From NCBI GenBank assembly GCA_963700255.1, contig CAVOWW010000031.1:62001-126000 (forward strand): a DNA stretch of 64,000 nucleotides, read 5' to 3'. The translations under genes and the position numbers were made by a program. Below, in pieces: positions 57,563 through 64,000 of this stretch. This DNA is from UBA10649 sp963700255 (GTDB lineage Bacteria > Actinomycetota > Actinomycetes > S36-B12). The number at the start of each line of letters is the position of its first letter. The first letter of the stretch is position 1. The notes beneath the pieces are model-generated. The model worked only from the letters and a program-made list of their open reading frames with translations. It searched no databases and had not been told where the DNA came from.

Positions 57563-59600
57563 TTACGCAGGGGTCGCGGTCACCCCGCGTGCCCCGACGC
57601 TGCTGGCCAGCTGCTCCAGCGAGGTCACCGGCGCATCGCAGACGAACCCACGGCAGACGTACGCCGTCGGGCGACCGCCGATCGCCGGTCGGTCGCGCAG
57701 GAGCGGCGCCTCGGAGTCGGCGTCGACGCCGATGGCCACCACCATCCCCGGAGAGGTGCCCATGAGGGCCGTGCGGTGCCACTGGGCAGCGGCTGCGTCA
57801 TCGGAGCGCACGACGATGGCGACCTCCAGCGGACCGGCCAGCAGGGCGGTCGCCGCCGCGAGTCCCCAGCCCGCCGCCCGCGGCGCTCGGGGCGCCAGAG
57901 CGGTCGCGATGCCGAGGGACCGCTCAGCGGCGTCGCGGTACTCCGTGACTCCTGTGAGCGCGGCCTGCGTGATGCAGGCGTTCGCGACGGCGAACCAGCC
58001 GGACGGCTCGGCGTTGTCGGACGGATCCCGCGGTCGCTGGATGAGGGCGGGAGCGTCGTCGGCGGTGTCGTAGAAGCCACCCTCCCCGTCGGCGAAGTGC
58101 TGGATCGCGATGTCGAGCATGATGCCCGACAGCACGAGCCACTCGTCGTCGCCCGTCACCTCGAACAGCACCTGGAATCCCTCAGCCACGCTGCCGTAGT
58201 CGTCGAGCACGGCCTCGTTCGATCCGGCTCGACCGTCGCGGGACGTCCGGCACAGCCGGTCGTCCCCGTGGGCGCCGAGATGCACGGCCACCAGGAGGTC
58301 GGCGGCGGCCAGGGCTGCCTCGACCCATTCGGGCTCCCCGAGCAGGGCGCCTGCCTCCGCCATCGCCGCAATGGCCAGGCCGTTCCACGACGCGACCACC
58401 TTGTCGTCCCGGCCAGGACGTGGTCGCTCCTCGCGCGCGTCGAGGAGCCGGGAACGCAGCGCCTGCCATCTCGCAGGGTCGTCCGGATCCTGGCGCAGCT
58501 GCAGGGTCGAGAGGCCGTCCTCGAACGTCCCGTGCGGCAGTGACGTCGAGGAGTGCCGCAGCCCAGGCCCCGTCCTCCTCCCCCAGGACGTCGGCGAGCT
58601 GTGCCGGCGACCATGCGTAGAAGGCCCCCTCCCGCCCTTCGCTGTCCGCGTCGAGCGCGGCCGCGAACCCGCCCTCGGGGGTGCGCATCTCGCGCAGCAG
58701 GAACTCGGCGGTCTCGCGAACGACCCGCTCCGCGAGCGGCGACCCCGTCAGCCGCCACCAGTGCAGGTACACGCGCAGCAGGAGGGCGTTGTCGTACAGC
58801 ATCTTCTCGAAGTGCGGGACCACCCAGTCGGCATCGACGGAGTAGCGGGCGAAGCCCCCGCCGAGCTGGTCGTAGATCCCTCCGCGTGCCATCGCCTCGA
58901 GGGTGTCCTGCGCCATGCCGAGGGCGTTGTCGTCCTTCGTCAGCGCGTGGTGCCTGAGCAGGAATTCGAGCACCATCGACGGCGGGAACTTCGGAGCGCC
59001 GCCGAACCCGCCGCGCCGGTCGTCGAAGTCACGCGCCAGGGTCGCCACGGCCAGCGCCAGGTCCATCAGCTCCGGCGGCCCGGTGCCGCTCGACGGCAGT
59101 GACCGCGAGGAGAGTGCCGACGTGATCCGCACCCCCGCGGCCAGCACGTCCTCGCGCCGCTCCTGCCAGGTGTCGCTGATCGCCTCCAGCAGCTGGGTGA
59201 ACGAGGGCAGCTGGTGGCGCGGCTGCGGAGGGAAGTAGGTGCCCGTGTAGAACGGGCGGCCCTCGTGGTCGAGGAACACCGACATCGGCCAGCCGCCGTG
59301 CCCGGTCATGCTCACCGTCGCCTGCATGTACACCGAGTCGACGTCGGGCCGCTCCTCGCGGTCGACCTTGATGCTGACGAAGCGCTCGTTCATCAGTGCT
59401 GCGACCGCGTCGTCCTCGAACGACTCATGCGCCATGACATGGCACCAGTGGCAGGCCGAGTACCCGATGGACAGGAAGACGGGCACGTCCCGCCGCCGGG
59501 CCTCGTCGAAGGCCTCCTCCGACCACTCCCACCAGTCGACCGGGTTGTCGGCGTGCTGCAGGAGGTACGGGCTGGTCGAGTCGCTCAGGCGGTTCGTCAC
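57563..59600 (-). CDS. thioredoxin-domain protein of the YyaL/SSP411 family, one-base frameshift
   Basis: A large cytoplasmic protein. The N-terminal DUF255 thioredoxin fold reads LQHADNPVDWWEWSEEAF, with C-x-x-C in SACHWCHVMAHESFED. An (alpha/alpha)6 barrel-like region with GGIYDQLGGGFARYSVD follows. The frame breaks near 58545-58555, after ALLDVT; the next frame resumes at LPHGTFEDGLSTLQL and ends at GARGVTATPA. Removing one base gives 678 residues, the family length. Biochemical role unknown. The GTG at 59600 was chosen by homology; GAAGAT lies six bases upstream. Confidence 0.88.
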
Positions 59601-59610
59601 AGCGCCATCT

Positions 59611-59683
59611 TCGCCGACCTTGAGGTTCCGCCGGGATTCCGACCCCCTAGGCGCGCGGATCCTCAAGTTCGGCGGGGTCTGCT
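59611..59683. repeat. REP-like palindromic element, copy B
   Basis: Matches 24805-24877 along its length. It begins TTCGCCGACCTTGAGG, the loop region is GGATTCCG, and the right arm is CCTCAAGTTCGG followed by GGGG-TCTGCT. It lies between the HNH-like gene stop and the start of the thioredoxin-domain gene and would form a terminator-like hairpin. Confidence 0.8.
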
Positions 59684-59711
59684 CTCCCGGGCGCCGAGAC
59701 TGCGACGACCG

Positions 59712-60155
59712 TCAGTCGGCACGCAGGACGAGCAGGAACTGCCCGCCACCGGGCTCCACGAGTGCGCTGACTGCCAGGTCCGGTGCGAGTCGGGACAGGC
59801 GGTCGACGAGCCACTCCCCGGCGGCGTCGGCATCGGAGCGGCTCGGGCAACGGGCCACGACCTCGCGCCCGCCCTTGCGCGTCAGCCGTTCCACGGTCGG
59901 CACGATCGGGGCGGGATCGACGACGAACAGGTCGGGGGACCACGCGACGACGGGAGCGACCTTGCCCTTGCGCGTGTTGCACGCGCGATGCGCGAGCCTC
60001 TCAACGCCCGCGCCGCCCTTCTTGCCCTTGGCCGTGCCCGCGCCGTCGACGCTCGGCCCGCGGTCGGCATTCACGGAGGCATCGGGGTCGACCGGCTCGT
60101 CACACAGCCAGCAGCGCCACCCGTCACGCTCTCCGACCTCGTTCAGGTCGCTCAT
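59712..60155 (-). CDS. HNH-like zinc-motif protein of unknown function
   Basis: A 147-residue protein. Two cysteine pairs flank a short insert: CWLCDEPVD near residue 15 and HRACNTRKGK near residue 56, as in degenerate HNH/zinc-ribbon nucleases. A Lys/Gly-rich loop (GTAKGKKGG) lies between. The C-terminal half (APIVPTVERLTRKGGREVVARC) has no recognised motif. A full HNH catalytic histidine set cannot be assigned, so nuclease activity is uncertain. The ATG is preceded by GAGGGAA. Confidence 0.65.
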   Translation of the reverse strand: MSDLNEVGERDGWRCWLCDEPVDPDASVNADRGPSVDGAGTAKGKKGGAGVERLAHRACNTRKGKVAPVVAWSPDLFVVDPAPIVPTVERLTRKGGREVVARCPSRSDADAAGEWLVDRLSRLAPDLAVSALVEPGGGQFLLVLRAD

Positions 60156-60216
60156 GTACGCCGTTCCCTCATGGGCTGACCGTAGCGGCAGCGCGGTGCG
60201 CAGGGCCGTCCGCGCA

Positions 60217-60894
60217 TCAGCCGGACCCGGACGCGATGCGGATCGCGGCTGGCAGGTCCGCCATGTCGTCGATGACCACCACGCCCGGCGCCTCCAGCCG
60301 GACTGCCGGCGTCACTCCCCCGGCGAACGCCACGACCCGCATGCCGGCGTCGAGCCCGGCCCGGACCCCGTGGGCACTGTCCTCCACGACGACGCAGCGG
60401 GACGGAGCCCAGCCCATGGCCTGCGCCGCGTGCAGGAACAGGTCCGGCGCAGGCTTGCCCTGTGCGACCTCCGTCGCGCTGAAGATCCGGCCGTCGAACC
60501 TGTCCCACAGCCCGGTGAGCCCGAGAGTGAACCGGATCCGCTCGTGGGTGCCGCTCGACGCGACGCAGGTCGGCCAGTCGATCGCTTCGAGGGCAGCCTC
60601 GATGCCCGGGACGGGCCGCAGCTCGCGTTCGAAGGCGTTCCGGTAGCGCCAGGCGTTCTGCTCGTCCCAGTCCGCGGGCAGGGCGCGGCCGAGGTGCTGC
60701 TCGACCTCTCGTTCGTAGGCCGCCTGGCTCTTGCCCACGAAACGCTCGACGATCTCGTCCAGGGTGAGGTCCCAGCCGAGCTCGGCGAGAACCTCCTGGT
60801 CGATGCGGATCGACAGGCGCTCGCTGTCGACGAGCACGCCGTCGCAGTCGAGGATGACAGCCCGGTCGGGGGCGGCCATCCGCCCCTCCGCCAT
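60217..60894 (-). CDS. HAD-superfamily phosphatase/phosphoglucomutase-like
   Basis: A 225-residue HAD subfamily IA protein. Motif I is VILDCDGVLVDSE (nucleophile and acid/base aspartates), motif II is VASSGTHERI, motif III is the lysine in QGKPAPDLF, and motif IV is VVEDSAHGV. The cap domain type resembles beta-phosphoglucomutase and 2-deoxyglucose-6-phosphatase relatives; substrate is unknown. It begins three bases after the methyltransferase stop, suggesting cotranscription. Confidence 0.88.
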   Translation of the reverse strand: MAEGRMAAPDRAVILDCDGVLVDSERLSIRIDQEVLAELGWDLTLDEIVERFVGKSQAAYEREVEQHLGRALPADWDEQNAWRYRNAFERELRPVPGIEAALEAIDWPTCVASSGTHERIRFTLGLTGLWDRFDGRIFSATEVAQGKPAPDLFLHAAQAMGWAPSRCVVVEDSAHGVRAGLDAGMRVVAFAGGVTPAVRLEAPGVVVIDDMADLPAAIRIASGSG

Positions 60895-60897
60895 CGG

Positions 60898-61629
60898 TCA
60901 GGGCCGTACCGCGCGGTACCCGCGCGTGACGTACGGCACCGGCACGAGTCCGGTCGCCCGGTCCGTGCTCTCGTCGGCAAGGACCCTGAGCCGTTCCACG
61001 AGCTCTGCCCGGCGGTCCGGTGGCAGCGCGATGACGTAGCTGCGCGAGGCGATCATGTCGATCACGGCCGCGACCGGCACCTCGTGCGTCCAGGTCAGCT
61101 CCGCGGTGTCCAGCGGCCCGAAGGGCGGTCCCACGACCGGCTCGTAGTCCGCATCGGGGCTCGTCCCGTACTCGTGGAGGAGAGCACTGAGTGCCTGGAC
61201 CCACGGATCGCTCTCGTCGCGGTCGTTCCAGATCAGCCCGAGGGAGCCTCCCGATCGCAGGACGCGCGCGACCTCCGGAACGGCTCGCAGGGGATCCACC
61301 CAGTGCCACGCCTGGCCGGCGACGACCGCGTCGGCATAGCCATCGCGAAGGGGGATGTCCTCGCCCGTCCCCGCGAGCAGCGAGGTGCCGGGAAGCAGCT
61401 CGGACAGCACCCGTCGCATGTCGGGGTCGGGCTCCACCGCGATGACCGTCTCCGCACGGCCCACGAGTGCGCGCGTCAGCTTGCCGGTACCCGCCCCGAG
61501 GTCGACGACGCAGGCGGGCGAGTCGGCGAGCAGCCAGTCGACCATCTCCACCGGGTACTCCGGCCGGCCCCGTTCGTAGGCGGCCGCGGCCTCGCCGAAA
61601 CGACGCCCGGTGGGGTCGTTGGCAGGCAT
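60898..61629 (-). CDS. class I SAM-dependent methyltransferase
   Basis: A 243-residue methyltransferase. Motif I is VVDLGAGTGKLTRAL, with IAVEPDPDMRRVL next. DAVVAGQAWHWVDP (motif IV region) is typical of the Methyltransf_11 family, and LGLIWNDRDESDPWV follows. The substrate cannot be told. It shares a probable transcript with the downstream HAD gene and lies 36 bases after the aminotransferase gene. Confidence 0.88.
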   Translation of the reverse strand: MPANDPTGRRFGEAAAAYERGRPEYPVEMVDWLLADSPACVVDLGAGTGKLTRALVGRAETVIAVEPDPDMRRVLSELLPGTSLLAGTGEDIPLRDGYADAVVAGQAWHWVDPLRAVPEVARVLRSGGSLGLIWNDRDESDPWVQALSALLHEYGTSPDADYEPVVGPPFGPLDTAELTWTHEVPVAAVIDMIASRSYVIALPPDRRAELVERLRVLADESTDRATGLVPVPYVTRGYRAVRP

Positions 61630-61665
61630 GGTGCTACCGACCGTCGCCGAGGTCGCGGCCGACGG

Positions 61666-63081
61666 TCACGCCCGAAGCGCCTGCGCCAGCTCGCTGAAGT
61701 CCGCGACCAGGGTCGCCATGTCGGCCGGCGTGTGCGCGAGGGACACGAGCCACTGCTCGTCCAGCCCGGGCGGGGTCAGGATGTTGCGGTTGACCCCCCA
61801 CAGCCAGCTCAGCTCGGCGACGCCGAAGTCTGTGCGCTTGTAGTCGCGGTAGTTGCGGACCGGCGTGGTCGACCACGTGACCGCGCCCTTCACGCCGAAC
61901 CCGACGGTGTGCGCCGGCAGCTCGTACTCGGCGATGACGGCGTCCAGCGCACGCAGTGCGCCCTCGTTCACCGACTCCGCGGCCGCCAGGGCCTCCTCCG
62001 TGCAGACCTCGTCGACCGCCGTGGCGGCGGCCATCACGAGGGGGTTGCCGTTGTAGGTGCCGAAGTGGGCCATGCGGCCGTCGGTGACCGCCGCCATGAC
62101 CTCCTCCTTGCCACCGAACGCCGCGAGGGGCAGGCCGCCGCCGATGCTCTTGGCCAGGGTGACCAGGTCGGGCGTGACGCCCAGGCGACGCGAGGCACCG
62201 CCGTACCCGGCGGTGAGGCCCGTCTTGACCTCGTCGAACACCAGCAGCACGCCGTGGCGGTCGCAGGCCTCGCGGACGTTGGCGAGATAGCCCTCGTCGG
62301 GCAGGACGATGCCGATGTTCTCGAGGACCGGCTCCATCACGACGCAGGCGATCTCGTCCGCATGCGCGTCGAGGATGTGCTCGAGTCGATCGATGTCGTT
62401 GTAGGGCACGACGTGAACGAGGCCCGCCTCGACGTCGAACGGCACGACGGCGGAGGGGAAGCCCTCAGGCCCGGCCTCGGCCACGTCCGGCTTGACCGAC
62501 ACCGACAGGGCGTCGTAGCCACCGTGGTATCCGCCCTCGATCTTGACGATGCCGTGTCGATGCGTGAAGGCCCGCGCCGTGCGCACCGCGTACATCGTCG
62601 ACTCCGTGCCGGAGTTGGTGAAGCGCACCTTGTCGAGCCCGAATCGCTGCTGGAAGCGCTCCGCCACCAGCGTGGCGGTCGGTGACGGGGTCACGAACAG
62701 CGTGCCGGTCTCCTGAAGCGCACGGGTGACGGTCTCGACCATCACCGGGTTGAGGTGGCCCAGCAGCATGGCGCCGAAGCCCATGGACAGGTCGAGGAGC
62801 TGGCGGCCGTCGACATCGGTGAGCCAGGCACCGCGGGCGGACGCGATCGAGATCGGGTACGGATCCCAGTGCTGGAAGGAGGACGTCACGCCCAGTGGCA
62901 GCGACTTGCTCGCCCGGATGCTGTGCTCAGCCGAGGCAGGCGTCGAGGCGGTGAACCGCTCCCATTCGACCGCCAGCAGGCTTGCGACCCGCGCGTGGTC
63001 GACCGGCGTGGACGTCGCCGGGACGGTGCGCCAGGTGGCCGGATCGTGCGCGGGCCAGGATGCAGCGGATTCGTTGGTCAT
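61666..63081 (-). CDS. class III PLP aminotransferase, glutamate-1-semialdehyde aminomutase-like
   Basis: A 471-residue fold-type I PLP enzyme. Substrate-pocket and cofactor motifs are VRFTNSGTESTMYAVRTARAF, IVKIEGGYHGGYDAL, VLLVFDEVKTG and the Schiff-base lysine in LVTLAKSIGGGLPLAAFGG. It resembles HemL and related aminomutases, but the long N-terminal extension and sequence differences argue against the housekeeping HemL. Substrate unknown. The ATG follows GGAG by about nine bases. Confidence 0.85.
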   Translation of the reverse strand: MTNESAASWPAHDPATWRTVPATSTPVDHARVASLLAVEWERFTASTPASAEHSIRASKSLPLGVTSSFQHWDPYPISIASARGAWLTDVDGRQLLDLSMGFGAMLLGHLNPVMVETVTRALQETGTLFVTPSPTATLVAERFQQRFGLDKVRFTNSGTESTMYAVRTARAFTHRHGIVKIEGGYHGGYDALSVSVKPDVAEAGPEGFPSAVVPFDVEAGLVHVVPYNDIDRLEHILDAHADEIACVVMEPVLENIGIVLPDEGYLANVREACDRHGVLLVFDEVKTGLTAGYGGASRRLGVTPDLVTLAKSIGGGLPLAAFGGKEEVMAAVTDGRMAHFGTYNGNPLVMAAATAVDEVCTEEALAAAESVNEGALRALDAVIAEYELPAHTVGFGVKGAVTWSTTPVRNYRDYKRTDFGVAELSWLWGVNRNILTPPGLDEQWLVSLAHTPADMATLVADFSELAQALRA

Positions 63082-63146
63082 GTGGCACAGCTCCGGCGTC
63101 GTCTCGGGATGGTGCGGATGCCGCGATCGTATCCGGGCCGAGCGCG

Positions 63147-63533
63147 CTATGCGGATGCCGCCGGGAAGTCGTCGATCGACTGGCGAACGGGGATGCCGGC
63201 CTCCCGGGCCGTGGCCACCATCAGGTCCGAGCCACTAGACGGGCCAGGCAGCCGCAGGACCGCGTCGCACTTGCGGACGAGCCGCACGCCGAGTGGGTGC
63301 TGGATACGCTCGTACGCCTCGTCACCGATGCGTATGGAACCGGATCTCTCTATCAGCGGGAACGACAGCCACTCGCCGACGATGGGCAGGTGCCCCTTCT
63401 CGAACAGCAGGACCGCCGCCTCCTCCATGCGGGCGACGTTTGCGGCGATCAGCGCTGGGTCGTCGTCCGTGCCGCCGCGGAGCGGCCCGGCGACGAGGAT
63501 CTGCAGGGGTCCCGAGGGCAGCGGCTCATCCAC
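63147..63533 (-). CDS. nucleoside 2-deoxyribosyltransferase-like (DUF4406-type) protein
   Basis: A 128-residue Rossmann-like protein: LQILVAGPLRGGTDDDPALIAAN at the start, then KGHLPIVGEWLSFP, and CDAVLRLPGPSSGSDLMVATAREAGIPV at the end. The pattern VAGPLRG followed by VLRLPG-S-GSD resembles DUF4406 and nucleoside deoxyribosyltransferase folds; activity is not proven. GTG start; TAGGTT ends six bases upstream, so it is leaderless. Divergent from the yqhA-like gene. Confidence 0.7.
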   Translation of the reverse strand: MDEPLPSGPLQILVAGPLRGGTDDDPALIAANVARMEEAAVLLFEKGHLPIVGEWLSFPLIERSGSIRIGDEAYERIQHPLGVRLVRKCDAVLRLPGPSSGSDLMVATAREAGIPVRQSIDDFPAASA

Positions 63534-63539
63534 GGGCTG

Positions 63540-63560
63540 AACCTAGTGCCGCGATACCGT
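63540..63560. promoter_or_regulatory. divergent leaderless promoters
   Basis: TAGGTT on the minus strand (63545-63540) ends six bases before the GTG at 63533. TACCGT on the plus strand (63555-63560) ends six bases before the ATG at 63567. The whole gap is 33 bases. Confidence 0.6.
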
Positions 63561-63566
63561 TTGCGG

Positions 63567-64000
63567 ATGCGTCGCCTGATCGAGCTCTCCCGCTACGTCG
63601 TGGCCGTGCCCGCCATCGGGTCCATCATCGGAGCCTTCATCCTCATGGTGATCGGGACGTCGAGATCCTCCGCTCGCTCATCAAGCTGTTCGACACGGCC
63701 ATCCCCCTCAAGGAGAGCGTCGTCTCGATCCTCACGGCGGTGGACACGCTCCTCCTGGCGACCGTGCTGCTGGTCATCGGCTACGGGCTGTACGAGCTGT
63801 TCGTCGACGCGGACGTCCAGCTCCCGCCCTGGCTCGAGATCCGCTCGCTCGACGACCTCAAGGCGAAGCTGATCGGCGTGGTCGTGGCCATCATCGCGGT
63901 GGTGTTCCTCGGCGTGCTCGTCGACGCCACCGACGCGAACGACATCATGCTCATCGGCATCGGGGCCGGAGCCGTCGTCCTCGGGCTGGCCGCCTTCACG
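63567..64000 (+). CDS. YqhA family membrane protein, frameshifted and cut by the window end
   Basis: The N-terminus MRRLIELSRYVVAVPAIGSI begins a UPF0114/YqhA membrane protein. The frame breaks near 63658-63662 after MVIGT and continues one frame over as VEILRSLIKLFDTAIPL, VDTLLLATVLLVIGYGLYELF and DLKAKLIGVVVAIIAVVFL. One missing base explains it. Three or four membrane helices are visible; the gene runs off the right edge without a stop. Function of the family is unknown. Confidence 0.82.

Noticed and set aside
59308..62685. A 1125-codon open frame on the plus strand
   Set aside because: It is antisense to five well-supported minus-strand genes. Such long stop-free frames are expected opposite GC-rich coding DNA, and the translation shows no domain.

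Overview
The window looks like a chromosomal segment of a high-GC, mycothiol-making actinobacterium. Supporting evidence is mshB, the DUF3117/DivIVA-like/LOG neighbourhood, the typA - dpp transporter - mshB - fdxA - dapC order, and actinobacterial families such as DUF6113, DUF4245 and DUF6542. Nocardioidaceae (for example Aeromicrobium) is my best guess, but this is inference from gene content and order, not a computed placement. I see no rRNA, tRNA, CRISPR array, phage or classical insertion sequence.

Layout. (1) 1-2515: start of a DUF3117 gene, a DivIVA-like membrane protein, a secreted His/Met-rich protein, a LOG-family enzyme and a YceI protein behind paired palindromes. (2) 2555-4669: divergent dapE and dapD (lysine/diaminopimelate synthesis) with overlapping -10 elements; dapD carries a one-base frameshift. 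(3) 4674-13443: a myo-inositol catabolism block, iolE - iolC::aldolase fusion - iolB - oxidoreductase - iolD on the minus strand, diverging from iolG - lacI, with a perfect 16-bp LacI-type palindrome between. (4) 13440-17834: acetoacetate-CoA ligase, an AbiEi/nuclease-like gene bounded by long inverted repeats, and citrate synthase. (5) 17914-24799: dapC, fdxA, VanW protein, DUF6113-like protein, mshB and an S9 peptidase. (6) 24877-31682: an oligopeptide (Dpp/Opp) ABC transporter operon containing a permease/binding-protein chimera and a heavily frame-broken binding-protein gene. (7) 31981-42273: typA, secreted and membrane proteins, then small accessory genes (DUF4287, ClbS-like, VOC, cupin), ychF and a phosphotransferase. 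(8) 42475-53683: a PAS-GGDEF-EAL protein, DUF6542, ispH, xseA-xseB, DUF4245, glpX, amylosucrase and fumarase. (9) 53723-64000: an Rpf-like secreted protein behind a CRP-type palindrome, PIN-PhoH, DUF1275, a Z-isoprenyl synthase, a thioredoxin-domain protein, HNH-like, HAD, methyltransferase, a class III aminotransferase and a truncated YqhA gene.

Two patterns cut across the window. First, at least 17 genes carry a TANNNT hexamer whose last base lies exactly six bases before the start codon, usually without a Shine-Dalgarno sequence: a uniform leaderless-transcript architecture, including several divergent pairs. Second, single-base frame breaks hit genes that should be intact (dapD, dppC, GGDEF-EAL, yyaL-like, yqhA and others). 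They are very dense in the dpp binding-protein gene. Read errors or a poorly resolved repeat are the simplest explanation, though a genuine recombination product at the dpp locus cannot be excluded from sequence alone.
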